From assembly GCA_903772945.1 (NCBI GenBank), contig CAICTM010000243.1, positions 1 through 64,000 on the forward strand: a stretch of DNA of 64,000 nt. Direction: 5' to 3'. Position 1 is the stretch's first letter; the number at the start of each line of letters is the position of its first letter. Source of the DNA: Seminavis robusta (taxonomy: Eukaryota > Bacillariophyta > Bacillariophyceae > Naviculales > Naviculaceae). Below are positions 1-10,889 of this stretch, one piece after another. The translations under genes were made by a program, and so were the position numbers. Under the pieces are notes generated by a model. It searched no databases. It had not been told where the DNA came from and was given only the letters and a program-made list of their open reading frames with translations.

Positions 1-83
1 GGTTCCGTTGATCATCATCTGGCCTAATCATCAGACGAGATCTCTCCATCCGAATGATTAAGTCGAATTCGGCAAGCGCCTTG

Positions 84-1334
84 TCAACCGCAGCCATTTT
101 TGTCCATCATGTTGATGGATCCAACAGAGGAGTTGTCCTCGTTGTCGGAGTCGTCGACTTGCCTTGGCAACTGGTTGCATTCGCTTTTCTTCTTGTGATC
201 AGCTTTGACCGCAGCGTTGGAGACTTTCTTCATAAGGACAGGAAGTTCCTTTTGGTGTTGGACTTGGCGTCGTCGGACTTGCGTTTCCAAGTCTTGTTCT
301 TTTTGTACGCTGGCTTGCTATCGTTGTCAGACGAGGACTGAGACTTGGCCTTGAGCTTCTTCAGAGTCATGCAGTCAGCAGTGTTGTGAGTGGTGGACTC
401 GTGGTAGTCGCACCATTTTTCTTCGTTCTTGGGAGAGTGGTCGTTGTTGCGAGTAGACTTGTACTTCTTGCTGTTGTTCTTCTTCGAGGAGCTTGCTGGC
501 ATCACCGCCCTTGTAAAGTCTTCGGAGGATTCCATGCTTCGCAGAATCCAATGGTTTCTCCGATAGGAGCTGGAAAGGATCGAAGTCGTGTTCGTCCATC
601 TTCTTCATCCACCGAGCGTGGAATTCCATGACAAACAATGTCAATGACTTCGTCATGGTTCAATGTTTGGTTGGGTCCAAAAGGTGGTAGACGAGGAAGT
701 TCATCGGCATTCATCCACTGAGGTTGTTGACATAAGCCGAGTAGACATATCAGCAGGCTTACGCATCTTGCGGCGCATGAAGCGTTTCTGCTTTTCAAGA
801 GCCTTGTAGGGACAGACCGCTTCGACACAGGCATTTATGCCAACGTAATGTCAGAGTCGTCCAAAGCAGGCTGAGCTGCTCCGTTCCAGGCACTGGAAAC
901 GGCTTGGAAGCGGCTTCGTCTTCGCGCCACGTACTCGCGTGGGCAATCCCGTTGACTGCATCTGGCGCAAGGCATTCCAACGTATTTCACGATGGCCTGC
1001 ACAGCTAGATTCGTAACTGCTCTTGGCAGAGCTAGAAGTCATCTCCTTGAGGAGGTGTATGTTTGTCTTCAGGCGTAGCAATGGCGAGCCCGACGAAGAC
1101 CTTCTCCATACGTCCAGCCACTTGATGGTTTGACGTGAGTCTCAGATCCATTGATGATTTGGACCTTGAAGGTTTACTTGGGCTGTTAGCATCTGCTGGA
1201 ATAGTGCGAAGTTTGTAGGTGGTAGCGCGAGAATCGTCGATTTCGCATTCATCGTCGAGGTCGATGAGAGGAAGGATTGGTTTGTCGCGCAGCTTAGACT
1301 CGAAGCTGGTGTACGCGTCTTTAGCAATCTTCAT
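84..1334 (-). pseudogene. retrotransposon gag remnant with zinc knuckle, frameshifted
   Basis: The reading passes through several overlapping minus-strand frames: 1334-1032, 1081-851, 980-795, 834-502, 656-375, 535-230 and 290-84. Taken together they give a gag-like order. First comes a capsid-like part (KALEKQKRFMRRKMRKPAD near 800-740, then NADELPRLPPFGPNQTL near 690-640). Next is a helical stretch (EFHARWMKKMDEHDFDP), and then a nucleocapsid knuckle CDYHESTTHNTADC at about 380-420, of the form CX2HX4HX4C, followed by Lys/Ser-rich sequence. No single frame spans the gene, so it has at least several indels or is poorly assembled. No protease or polymerase motif is present in the window. Confidence 0.65.
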
Positions 1335-1617
1335 GGTGAGGAATAGGTTGAGGGTAGCTGAAAGCTATTGTGTTTGTTAACAAAATGCACTACGCTAAAA
1401 GCTAGTGTAAAGATCTTTCGAGTGTTTTGAGTTTGAGAGAATGAAAGTTATGAGAGGATTAGAAAGCTATGAAAACTAATCAACGAGAGAGATCCACAAT
1501 CAAAGGATCGTAGATCTGAACTCCCGCGGGAGACTGTAAAGTGTGATAGAGTAGGTGCGGTAGCAATCCTACTCACTCCACGATCCAAAAACGGAACGCG
1601 TGGAAGATTCGTCTAGC

Positions 1618-1915
1618 ATTTACTACGGATTCGGGAAGAACTGTCCTTTTCCATGCTCCGAAGCGGATTTCCCACCCTCGGAAGGAGATTTTCCTTCCCA
1701 GTACATAGGCTGTGTAGATTTCTACGAGAGCCGTAATCCGAACTCCTGGTCAAAATCGCCTGTGATCTTTCTCCGCTGACTCTATCCTTAAACAGGGAAT
1801 GTTCCTTAAGTAAAGCTCAAAGAAAATCGCCTTCCGGTCTGGTGAAATTGGCTTGGGAGGGTGGCAAATCCGCTTCCGGTCCTGGAAAAGGACAGTTCTT
1901 CCCGAATCCGTAGTA
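1618..1915. repeat. ~300-bp foldback element with ~60-bp inverted ends
   Basis: The first 33 bases from 1621 (TACTACGGATTCGGG...CCTTTTCCA) are repeated perfectly in inverted orientation at 1883-1915. After a 7-base divergent spacer both arms continue with AAGCGGATTT[C/G]CCACCCTC. TCTAG occurs immediately left (1612-1616) and right (1916-1920) of the unit, so a 5-bp target duplication is possible, with four unpaired bases (CATT) on the left. There is no ORF inside. It lies within the presumed LTR of the retrotransposon and could be a nested MITE or an intrinsic LTR hairpin. Confidence 0.65.
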
Positions 1916-2131
1916 TCTAGTAGCGTGGAATCTCTCCACGCCAGCTAAATATCTAGCGCGATGTTTCACCATTGACCTAGTATGACTAGCGGTCATGAGA
2001 ACCCTGTCTCAATGACTATTCACGAAAGACTCAGTCATGAGTCGAACTCAAACCCTATCTAGGATCGAGTCGCGAATAAGGCTAAGAGCCGTGTATTGCA
2101 CGAGCCTCGGCTCGTGGGTCGTCCTACAACA

Positions 2132-2809
2132 CTATCTGGCTGCGTTGCATTGATCCACTAGCCAGCAATGGCAACAGCATTGACAATTTTAAAATACAAA
2201 ACGTTGTCGCCTTGGCTACCGTACCGGTATTGCCTACTCTGGAGTACATTACTGAGGAGGACTGAGCTTCATGATACCGTTAGCTACTACTACCGGTAGC
2301 TAGAAGGCACGGATTTCCGAATGTCATTCCGGTTCTCAGTACATCTTAATTTTGTACGTAGACTGCCCGTAATGTACTCACAGCTCACAGCACGTACCGG
2401 AAAAGATCAATACGGCAGCGGTACCAGTAACTGTTAATAGTCAATCCCGATTTCCTTTCTTTCCCCTCCCTCCTCTCTCTAGAGGAAGATAGGATTTAAA
2501 AGTAAAGTCTGTGTTCTAAGCCATTTAAGCATGATTTTTACAAAATAAAGAATCTGAGTTCTTATTGGATTTAACATACAGGTTTCCGGTGACATTCTTA
2601 AATTCAGTAACTGGACCTCCCCTTTCTTTTACACCGGAACTTTGAGAGACGAAATTTGTGTTGTTCTTTGGTTGCCGAGCGTGTGCTGTGGGGTGTGGGG
2701 ACTTGCATCGCCGACCACCGAGGTTGTCGGCGTAGATCAACAATCAGCATAAGTTGGAGTGGTATAGTTTTTAACAGGGAAACAACAACATCAAAGAAGC
2801 AGCAGCACC
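2132..2809. other. gene-free stretch upstream of the GPCR gene
   Basis: No convincing ORF or RNA gene is seen. The sequence has several short palindromic TACCGGTA-type motifs (near 2221-2295). It ends in a likely 5' leader with ACAACAACATCAAAG before the start codon at 2810. Confidence 0.5.
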
Positions 2810-4357
2810 ATGGGATATTCCCCGGAGCAGCTGAGGATCTTGGAGATCAACGCCAAAGTCTCTGGATCCATTTCGATACTGGGATCGTCTCGATTGGTGT
2901 ACGAGATTTTGCGCCATGAGAGTCTTCGCAGCAGCAACAACAGCCCGCCAGGACAGTCCGTGTCCAACATGAATACGAAGCGAGGATGTCTACAGATGAT
3001 TTCCGTATTACACCAGATCTTGTTGGGTATGTCTCTGTTTGATATTGGGGCCAGCAGCATGTACTTTGTGGGAAGCTGGGCCATTCCGAGCGACGTCGAA
3101 GGCAACCAGTTCCAACCGAGCGGGACGGATGCCACTTGCACCGCTCAAGGGTTTTTGTTCCAAACCTTTGCTTCCGCCATTCCCTTTTACAACCTGAGCT
3201 TGTCCATCTACTACTACTTGACCATCAATCACAGCTGGAAAGAAGACCGCATGAGGCGCAGATGGTTCGTCTTTCATATTCTGCCTTGTACCTTTGGAAT
3301 CCTGACAGCCACCTACGGAGTCGCCACACAACAATTCAACCCTAACGAACTCTGGTGCTGGTTTACGGGAACGGAGCAATCGAATTTGCTTAAGTTTCTC
3401 TTCTACTATGGCGTGCTCTGGGTCATCTTCGCCGTCATCATCACCTTGTTCGCCCTCATGTACAGACATGTTCGAAAACAGGAGACCGCTATTCAGCGCT
3501 ACTCCTTTGCCAACATTGCCTTGCGGCGGGCATCCGACCAACAGGGCAGCATGCAGAACGAGGACCATAGTGCCAGTGATCATATGAGTCAACATATGCA
3601 GGCCGCGCTGCAGGAAGAAGAGCGGAAGGCTCGGAGACTCTCCCGTCCAATCTTTATCCAAGGCCTCCTCTTTACCATTGTCTTCTTCATCACATTCTTC
3701 TTTCCCACGCTCTTTCGAGCCCTTCAATTCCATTACGACCAGATTACGTTCTTTATTCCCTTTATGATGACGCTCTTCTTGCCGCTACAAGGATGCATGA
3801 ACTATTTGGTCTTTAAACGACAATTCATACAAAGCTTCTTCTGTCGCCGAAGCAACCGAAAAAACCGGAACAGTATCCAGGCGCTCCCCAACAGCAATAG
3901 AAACAACACCGAGAATGGTGGTGGTGCAGCTGATGTTGCCAATATCACTGCCCCGTCCGAAGATCGTCGCAAACAGATGATGTTGAATCCCCACAGGCGT
4001 CGATCTGGATTTATCATTTTGGGTACCGAATCACAGAATGAATTGGACAACCTCAAAGTGACAGCCCAAAGCATGCGTATGCCCACCATCGATGCGGCGC
4101 CTACTCCTCCTGCGGATATCATCTTGAAAGAACAGACTCTCACTGAAGAGCTGGAAATCATAGAAAACGACTTTCCAGTGGACCAAGACCTCCAGGATGA
4201 TGCTGCTGCTGCTGTGTTGGGCGAACAGACGGACGCTCCCACCACCACGAGCTCGACACGGACCAACGAAGACACGGACGCACTATCAGACCACAACGAC
4301 GCCATAACAGACAACCATGAAGCAATAACAGACACTGACGATGCAATCGACGGATGA
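2810..4357 (+). CDS. seven-transmembrane receptor, slime-mould cAMP-receptor-like GPCR
   Basis: This 515-residue protein is a probable plasma-membrane receptor signalling through G proteins. Hydrophobic segments occur at about residues 17-36 (weak), 67-92, 113-139, 152-172, 193-218, 280-305 and 311-335. Cys110 at the top of helix 3 and Cys183 in the loop after helix 4 (LWCWF) sit where the class-E/cAMP-type receptor disulfide is expected. Helix 7 ends in NYLVF, an NPxxY-like position. The third cytosolic loop is long and charged (about 220-278). The C-terminal tail of ~175 residues is rich in Ser, Thr, Asp and Glu, suitable for phosphorylation. The gene is intronless and its start follows a purine-rich AGCAGCACC context. 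The ligand cannot be predicted. The family call rests on topology and the cysteine pattern. Confidence 0.85.
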   Translation: MGYSPEQLRILEINAKVSGSISILGSSRLVYEILRHESLRSSNNSPPGQSVSNMNTKRGCLQMISVLHQILLGMSLFDIGASSMYFVGSWAIPSDVEGNQFQPSGTDATCTAQGFLFQTFASAIPFYNLSLSIYYYLTINHSWKEDRMRRRWFVFHILPCTFGILTATYGVATQQFNPNELWCWFTGTEQSNLLKFLFYYGVLWVIFAVIITLFALMYRHVRKQETAIQRYSFANIALRRASDQQGSMQNEDHSASDHMSQHMQAALQEEERKARRLSRPIFIQGLLFTIVFFITFFFPTLFRALQFHYDQITFFIPFMMTLFLPLQGCMNYLVFKRQFIQSFFCRRSNRKNRNSIQALPNSNRNNTENGGGAADVANITAPSEDRRKQMMLNPHRRRSGFIILGTESQNELDNLKVTAQSMRMPTIDAAPTPPADIILKEQTLTEELEIIENDFPVDQDLQDDAAAAVLGEQTDAPTTTSSTRTNEDTDALSDHNDAITDNHEAITDTDDAIDG

Positions 4358-5022
4358 ATAGAGCGAAGGCAACCATGGATTTTGATAGTCATGCTTGCAA
4401 AACCCTACACTTACACTTCGCTCACAGATCCATACGGCAGCGTCCAAACACGACAAGGTTTGGTCAACACGTCACATTATCAGTGGTCACTCAACTCTGC
4501 ACGATCTCGTCCTTTGGCGTCGCAGTGGGGGCCGACTGCGGAACTACAAAAGGACTAGCACCTGCAATCCCCATGATTGCAGCTTGCACCCAAGACCCAC
4601 CTCCACCACGAGAAGCGAAACATCGAGAGGCGACGAACAACTTTTCTGTTTATGGAGATTTCGACTCTGCTTGATATGTGACAATCTGGAATTGCTCGAC
4701 GGGTTGTATCGTCCGTATGATGATCATCTCCACCCCCTCTTGCTCGCATATATTCTATGTTAAAAAGCGCTGCCTAACTATATAGACTTGGGTGATTGGG
4801 TTACATCGGCTGGATGGATAGGGATCACTTCGCCCTCGCGGCTTCGTCAATTACACAAGAGAGATCCAGAGTCGTGTCATCATCGGTTGCAATGGCAACG
4901 AAAATTGCGAAAACTGGGTGTCCAGATGGACACAGTATGGTCATTTGCTCGAAAGGGGTAAGAGAAGCATATTGCTTGAAACATACATACATGTACATAC
5001 ACTGCGGAGGTAACCAAGCATG
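4358..5022. other. gene-free stretch between convergent genes
   Basis: This is the 3' intergenic region between the GPCR gene and the minus-strand solute-binding-domain gene. Small ORFs here have no coding character or recognisable motif. Nothing else is seen. Confidence 0.5.
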
Positions 5023-7336
5023 TCAAGCAAAAGGAAATCCAAACTGTTGCGGACCTCCATCCAGGTTCAGCTGGTTTCGACCAGACCGGGGCTGGGTGGA
5101 CTCCATCGTTCGTTGGTAAATTTCGCCATAGTGTCCAACCTGTTGGATACAAGATTGAAACATTGCCCTCAAGGGCACTCCGAACAAAAGGACTTCAGGC
5201 ATGTCCATGTAGCGTGTCTGGCTGATCTCCTGCTCCTCAGCGAAAAACGTAGCCATCACAACCCAATAAACTAGCTTCGACCACTGAGGATCCCTGTGTC
5301 GTGTGACCAATGCAAATGCATCCGAGTCTGTACTGTAGAAGTACGGCGGAGAAAAGGTGAATCTCTTCCAAGATGTCTGCAGATTGATTGGTTGCGCTGC
5401 TAACGCATCCACATCGCCTACCGCCAGGGATTCCAAAGGATCTGCGACTTGCTCCAATAGTACATATTCATCCGTGCTACTGTACCCAAACAAAGCCGCA
5501 GCAAGAGCGCGGCAATACTCTATGCCGAAACGTTCTCTGGCCAACTCCAACGGACTCCCCTCCTGGGACACTCCACAGCGAAGATGTCCTCGTTGGATAA
5601 CGGCATCAAGCGTTCCTCCTAGAAGGATGTCTCCTTGAATACCCAACTTTCCGAATGGGTGTGAGTAAATCAGACCTGTAGTATGGTTTTCTGGCATGTG
5701 GAGGCGATTCAAGCCTAGTCTCTCCGCGGTGTTGTCTCTTTCATACATTTCTCCAATGTTGCCAGTCTTGGAAATGATCCGGTACACCAGAGAACCAAAG
5801 TCGCCATACTCCGCAACCAGAGTGTCCGCATGGTCAGCAATATTGGCTTGGGTCAAGCCCTGTGCTTCTGCAGAATACAAGATATTGACGACCGTCTGAA
5901 CGTGAGACGCAAACTCTACATCAGCCGCTCGAGTTACCAATGTCAATGGATCCTTGGAGAAAAGTTTGAGACCTTTCTTCCACTTTCCGGTGTAACCCGA
6001 TTCTCGATAGACTTGTTCAAGTAGATTGGAGCTGTCAGCCGCAACCACATTGCAGGCGTCAAACTCTAAAAAGCTGTAAGTGTACGTGGCGGTATTGTTG
6101 GCGTGAATGATGCGAACAGGGTTGGGGAACAGATTCTCCAACTTGTCGGCGGTTGTGGTCTGGGCAGTTACACAAACAGTGAGATTGGCGCAGAGACCAT
6201 TCGTGGAATCGAGGTTTTCAGCACATTCCACAAACTCTGGATACCCCGCAAAGCCCAGGCCTGTGTAGAGGTATGGGGCACTAAAGGTGAAGCTACCATT
6301 GGTGTGCCTTTCCGTAACATCACGCTCCATGGTTTGAGTTGTAGGCTCTGCCAGCAAATCGACTAACTTTGAGTGGAGAAAGTCAAAGCGAGTCGATGGT
6401 TTGACCAGAATGGGCTCGATTTTATTGTCCGAATCGTCGAGGATGGATGCTGCCACGGCTCGGCACTGCACAGGAAGGAAGTTAGGTGCATGCTGGGGGC
6501 AACATGATTTGACTCAAACGCTCCAACACTATGTATCAACTTACCAGATCATATTCCAGCCCTTGGTGTTGTCCAGCTGTCAAATTGAAGACGCTCACCC
6601 CACAACGAAGACTGTTCCGTTGTTTGATTTCACCAATCAATGTAAACCTGGTGGAGCCGCCGCCACTATTAGCAGTGGTTGTTTTAATCTGGTTATTGTC
6701 GCTTTGGCTGCTGTCTGTATTCCTTGACGCCAATCCAGCTGAAACCGCCACAACCACTACTATGAGCACAAGTCCCACAGCCAGAGGAATGACCCATGCT
6801 CGCCATTCTCCGCCGCTCTTGTTTGGAGCCTCGGCTGCGACCGATTGTAGTTCCTCCGAAGGTGAAACCACTTCGGCCAAGGGAGCACTGGCGTGAATCT
6901 CTTGAGTGATCCTTCTCTTAAGCTCGACTTCCTTTTCCTCAGGCGGTACCACCTCGGCGGCCACGGCAAGGATTTCTGACTTGTTTGACGAATATTCGGA
7001 AACTTCCTCAAATTGAGCTTCCTCGTCGTTCTGTCCATCCTCTGGAGCCGACAAGGTAGCTGTAGCAGCCCTGTCCAGCCTGACTGAGGGAAACCCCGGA
7101 GATCGGGCATAAGCGCCAGCCATCGCTTCCTCCTGCACAGTAGCAGATGGCGACGGAGGTGCTTCTGCCTTCTTGGATTTCTCTTTATCCTTTTTTATTT
7201 TGTCGTCTTCTTTCCCCTTGGCAAGGGCGTCTTCTGTCTCAAGCCCATCCGAAGAGGCTTCTTGTATTCGTTCCTGGACAATGGACAGCAAGAACTCGGA
7301 GTTACCGTCGTCCTCGATCTCTTTCGTCATTTTCAA
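5023..7336 (-). CDS. membrane-anchored protein with two bacterial-type solute-binding (SBP_bac_3-like) domains
   Basis: Two exons, 7336-6545 and 6465-5023, are joined across a 79-bp intron (6466-6544; GTAAGT donor, TGCAG acceptor, phase 0), giving about 744 residues. Residues 1-180 are charged and low-complexity, probably cytosolic. One membrane helix follows at ~181-203. Next come two tandem copies of a periplasmic amino-acid-binding-like fold. Each opens with a similar RG-H/N-LRCGV strand (LRCGVSVFNLTAG and LRCGVSQEGSP), has a GxEYxLCRAxAA-type helix, and has a FTFSxPYxY motif. Bacterial homologues bind amino acids for ABC uptake; no transporter gene is adjacent. A surface or endomembrane ligand-binding role is inferred. 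The type II-like single anchor with external tandem domains is seen directly. N-glycosylation sequons (NGS, NLT, NNT, NHT) are present in the distal part. Confidence 0.8.
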
Positions 7337-7602
7337 AGGCAGTCAAACTGAAGAGCAAGGTTCCAATTCTATGGCTAAGGGAACATAAACTAAACGCAAC
7401 TTTAGAAATATGCACGGTCATCAATCTTCCTCGACAGCCCACAGACCAAAGATTCTCGAGCGCATTATTTAGAGTCTGGAGCTGTTTCTGGAGTGAGTTC
7501 GGAAGGTTCTTTGTTCTTTGCTGTACCAGGTACTACAGTGGTACAGTGTACTTCTAATACCGGTAACCGGTACAGCTGTACAGCACCAGTAACAGGTACC
7601 AG

Positions 7603-7648
7603 GACCGTCCGACGGTTTCGGGTTAGGGATTAATTTCAGTCGTGCCTA
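7603..7648 (+). repeat. left terminal inverted repeat of the 4.6-kb transposon
   Basis: This 46-bp stretch matches 12169-12214 perfectly in reverse complement. It is preceded by CAG. Confidence 0.92.
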
Positions 7649-7696
7649 TGTCCACGTTTCGTTTGACACGGCTGAACTACCCCTTATGGCCAAGTT

Positions 7697-7826
7697 CTCC
7701 CTTAAATCCTCCCTTAATACCCCTTAACACTAAGGGAGAATTTCAAACTCTCCCTTAACGCTTTGGATCTCCCTTATTCTCCCTAATTCTCCCTTATCCT
7801 CCCTTAACGCTTCGAATCCTCCCTTA
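7697..7826 (+). repeat. left subterminal CTCCCTTA array
   Basis: About seven copies of CTCCCTTA or CTCCCTTAA are spaced irregularly, with one copy inverted (TAAGGGAG). A matching array occurs at the other end (12007-12138) in the same plus-strand orientation. Arrays of this type near TIRs are often transposase-binding sites in DNA transposons; that role is inferred here. A CAA microsatellite (7842-7870 and nearby) follows. Confidence 0.8.
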
Positions 7827-7961
7827 CCCGTGGCTTCGACCACAACAACAACAACAACAACAACAACAACTACTGCTACTAGTAACACAACAACAACAAC
7901 AACAACACTCGCGATCGATCGATACGAGCTAGAGAGGACTATACAGTCAGAGCTGCTACTA

Positions 7962-8537
7962 TTAGTTATTGTTCTTTGCTTCCTCCTGCATCTCCTTGTA
8001 GAGCTCCTTCCATTTGTCCCCCTTTCCTTGCATTATTAGTTGATTGAAATACCGATTCGTTCGAAGGACTTGGTAGATGTGATCGCGAAAGACCTTCAAG
8101 GGAAACTCTTGATATGTATCGCGGCTTTCCCACAACTCCATCGGCTTCGTCTCATCATGTAGCCCTTCCATCATGTCAGTTTGTAAATCTTTCTGCGCCT
8201 GATGCCCTTCCCACTCCGGGTAATTTCCCTTGGCTGCAATGAGTGATTTTGGGTTGTTCTTCACAAAGATTTGTAGGGCTTTCTCATCTTCCTCTGCACG
8301 ACTAACATTCCCACTGATTTGATCTCTGAGACCATCAAGACGCCCCTTGAAGAGGCGATATTCACCGGCCTTCTTGACAAGAGGAAGGCTGTCAAAATAC
8401 CCTGCCAATTGGTCCTCTGTTTCTTCTTCCTCCGGGTTTAATTCAATATCCCCATTCATGATGGCTGCATAGAGCTGAGCCTTTGCATCACTGAACTGCC
8501 ATCCCTGCTTCTTCTTCTTCTTTGATTTGGGTGGCAT
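7962..8537 (-). CDS. transposon-borne accessory protein, unknown function
   Basis: The protein has 191 residues. It begins with a lysine-rich stretch (MPPKSKKKKKQ) that could be a nuclear signal or DNA contact. A helical GWQFSDAKAQLYAAIMNGDIEL segment follows, then two predominantly helical parts. The second contains YPEWEGHQAQKDLQTDM and a W-x-S/T-R-x-x-Y-x-x-F motif (ELWESRDTYQEFPLKVFRDHI). It lies wholly inside the TIRs and is divergent from the gene starting at 8870, with a 332-bp shared promoter region. I do not recognise a named domain. By analogy with PIF/Harbinger elements, a DNA-binding helper protein is a reasonable guess, but no Myb/SANT signature is clear. Confidence 0.7.
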   Translation of the reverse strand: MPPKSKKKKKQGWQFSDAKAQLYAAIMNGDIELNPEEEETEDQLAGYFDSLPLVKKAGEYRLFKGRLDGLRDQISGNVSRAEEDEKALQIFVKNNPKSLIAAKGNYPEWEGHQAQKDLQTDMMEGLHDETKPMELWESRDTYQEFPLKVFRDHIYQVLRTNRYFNQLIMQGKGDKWKELYKEMQEEAKNNN

Positions 8538-8869
8538 CGTTGCTTTGGGTTGCCGAAATGAATTCCCGTGGAACGAACGACCGATTGAATCGAATCATTC
8601 AATCGTTGAACAACGGTTCCAGTAGCTGGCTATCTAGCTAGTTAGATTTACGCGAGCTAGTATCGATTTTTTTCTTCCAATGGCTGACGTAATCGTTTTT
8701 GTTCTCGACGGCAACGTCATTGCACCAAGTATCTTTACTGGTCGTGGTCTCGCTGGGTAACTACTAGCTAGAGCTGCTGGGCTGGCTAGAGAGCACGAGT
8801 GCGTGCCGTACGGCTGTAGAATGGATACCAGAGTCATCGAATCGATGCATAGATTGGTGGGTTAGCCCC

Positions 8870-10851
8870 ATGAAGACTCGTTCAAAGAAAAGTGTTCAGT
8901 TGAAGGAACCATTGACCCCTTCAGCAGGAACAACAGCAGGTACAACTCCTTCATCATCCTTCTTGAGTCCAGACAACAGATCAGTGTATAGTGGAACAAG
9001 CACGGGAAGCAGGCGACCGGGGCTGGCTTTGCACATTCAGAAGCAGCTTGTGCGTGATATTGAAAACAAGTGGAGCGGAGGCATCTTAGCTCTCTCCAGC
9101 AGAGCCAAGAACAAGTCCCATCTTCTAGCCACTTTGTTAGATAAGAGGACCGAATCTGATATCGAATCCGGGCAGAAACCATTGTATGGGAATCGCGGAG
9201 ATCCTGTTCGGGTTCAGATTGGCAAATACGTTGATCGTTGGAAGAAGCTCAGTCGAGTTGAGTGGTTGGAGAAGCTGGATTCTTTCGATCTGACGAAGTC
9301 TAGCAACAAGAAGCAACCAGGAAAACAGCTTTCTTTTGACCAATACAGGAACACGAAAGAAGAGTCGGAAGAGTCGTCTTCGTTGTCGTCCAAAGACGAG
9401 TCGATGCCATCAGTTCCCACGGTGACAAGAACTCGACGCAAAAGTAGCAGGAAGACAAAGAAGCAAGAGCAACCACCCATCGAGGAGATTAGCACAAAGC
9501 CAGCAGGAGCACCCGAGGAAGAAGATTTCTCCATCATTACAACCACAGACATTTCTACCGGTACCATGAACGATTCTGTTGTCCCAACCCGTAAGTATGC
9601 CAGCCACCAGAACTGATTGTGCGACTGTCTCTCATGCAATTGCCAAATCCTTTTGCATTCTTCTTGCTGCTGCTACCACAGAGAACATCCCGGTGGATAT
9701 GCGTCATCTTTGGAAGACAGCAGCTCCATTTACCATCTACACAGCCGAGAACATGAAAGGAGGCAATGAAAAGTTCAAGGGCTTCATTATTGAAATGAAA
9801 GTAGATCCCCATGATGTCTTTGGAGCTGACGACGAAGAGGAAGGATTCCCATACCAGGCCCGTGTTCTTACAAACGACACAATTGTGATTGACGCTCCTC
9901 TCAAGGGACATCAAGCTATGGGAGGTTATGATGAGGCCATTGGCAAGATGTTGAACGAAAAAAACGAGGACGATAAAGTCTTGTTGGAAGCATTTCAGAA
10001 TGGCCGAGTTGAATTCGAAAGGGCTGTTGCCGCTCATGGGAAAGTCAACAAGATGGTCTATCGGCTCAAGTTTTCTGGCAGGGATGTGGAGCTCAGCGCT
10101 GAAGCTCTTGACATCCATCCAAAGAACGACACCCATGTCTTGCAGATGGAAGCATTGCCTTTATCGGTTCCGGTTGTACATCTCAATTCAACGCCGAAAA
10201 AGACTACGATGGTTGTTGAAGAAGAAACTGAAATGGAAGAGGAAGTGTACGTCATCGACCATTTTTGGGCGGGGAACCTCATTTGGAGGGTTGCCGACAA
10301 GTCTCAAAGCACCCGCAAGGCTAAGGGTGGCAAGAAGGGAAAGTCGAAAACGGATGCTGCTGCTGCTATGTTCGGACGTATGAACATCAGTTGAGTTGCT
10401 TGGTTCTCTCTGTGACAACTGCTGTTACTTCTCCCGTAGCTAACAGTAAGGAAAATTGTGTTTGTTTCAATTTACGGTGCTCTATACAGGTAGCCCCACC
10501 ACGGCTCAACATCATACCACTTCTAGTAGTCGAACTAACAAGGAGAAAAGTGATCGTACAAGTCATTCTGCATTGGTACCAACCTCCAATACTGCTGTGA
10601 GTGGAAACGGAAACAGAAAAAAGCAATCGTCTCTGCTGGCTGCGGTGGCAAAGGGGGATGGAAAGAAGAACAAAGTAAAGGACGACGAGGGAGAAAAGAT
10701 GATCAATCGCCTCGTTGCCGAGGGCACTGAACTGTCGGCAGCTGCAAGTATGGAATTAGACGATGTCCTGGGAAAACGCAACCGTGGTGTAGACGAAGAC
10801 GATGGCAACGATCGCACTGATGATAAGGCGGTCTACGAGGCCGATTACTAG
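8870..10851 (+). CDS. transposon-borne protein of unknown function, three exons
   Basis: Proposed exons are 8870-9590, 9682-10377 and 10490-10851 (592 residues). Intron 1 has GTAAGT and CACAG signals. Intron 2 has an ACAG acceptor and an ambiguous donor (GTATGA at 10378 or GTTGAG at 10390, both in frame). The N-terminal third is Ser/Thr- and Lys-rich with a compact segment (LALHIQKQLVRDIENKWSG, then LYGNRGDPVRVQIGKYVDRW). The middle exon encodes a well-ordered acidic/hydrophobic domain (DMRHLWKTAAPFTIYTAENM to DHFWAGNLIWRVADKS). The end is a basic stretch (KAKGGKKGKSK) and a low-complexity charged tail. It sits between the accessory and transposase genes inside the TIRs. No known fold is recognised; it could be a third mobility protein or captured cargo. 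Confidence 0.6.
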
Positions 10852-10889
10852 AAATATCAAATAACACAAATCAATTTCTCTACTAGTAG

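Larger units (their letters stand above)
1..2131 (-). mobile_element. LTR retrotransposon, 5' part, decayed and cut by the window edge
   Basis: On the minus strand a degenerate gag lies at about 84-1334. Upstream of it is a gene-free stretch that would hold the 5' LTR. The minus strand reads TGTTGTAGGA beginning at 2131, a TG start typical of LTRs, followed by a near-palindrome (CACGAGCC/GGCTCGTG, 2099-2116). The inner LTR boundary is unclear, near 1350-1370, so the LTR would be roughly 0.75 kb. The pol region and 3' LTR would lie left of the window. The LTR ends are inferred; the gag identity is better supported. Ty3/gypsy is favoured over copia because of the gag zinc-knuckle form, but without pol this cannot be settled. 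Confidence 0.6.

Noticed and set aside
3008-3733. 241-codon minus-strand ORF
   Set aside because: It lies antisense within the GPCR coding frame and has no domain; it is a shadow.
7842-7910. CAA-repeat run as a possible CRISPR or minisatellite array
   Set aside because: It is a simple trinucleotide microsatellite with no spacers.
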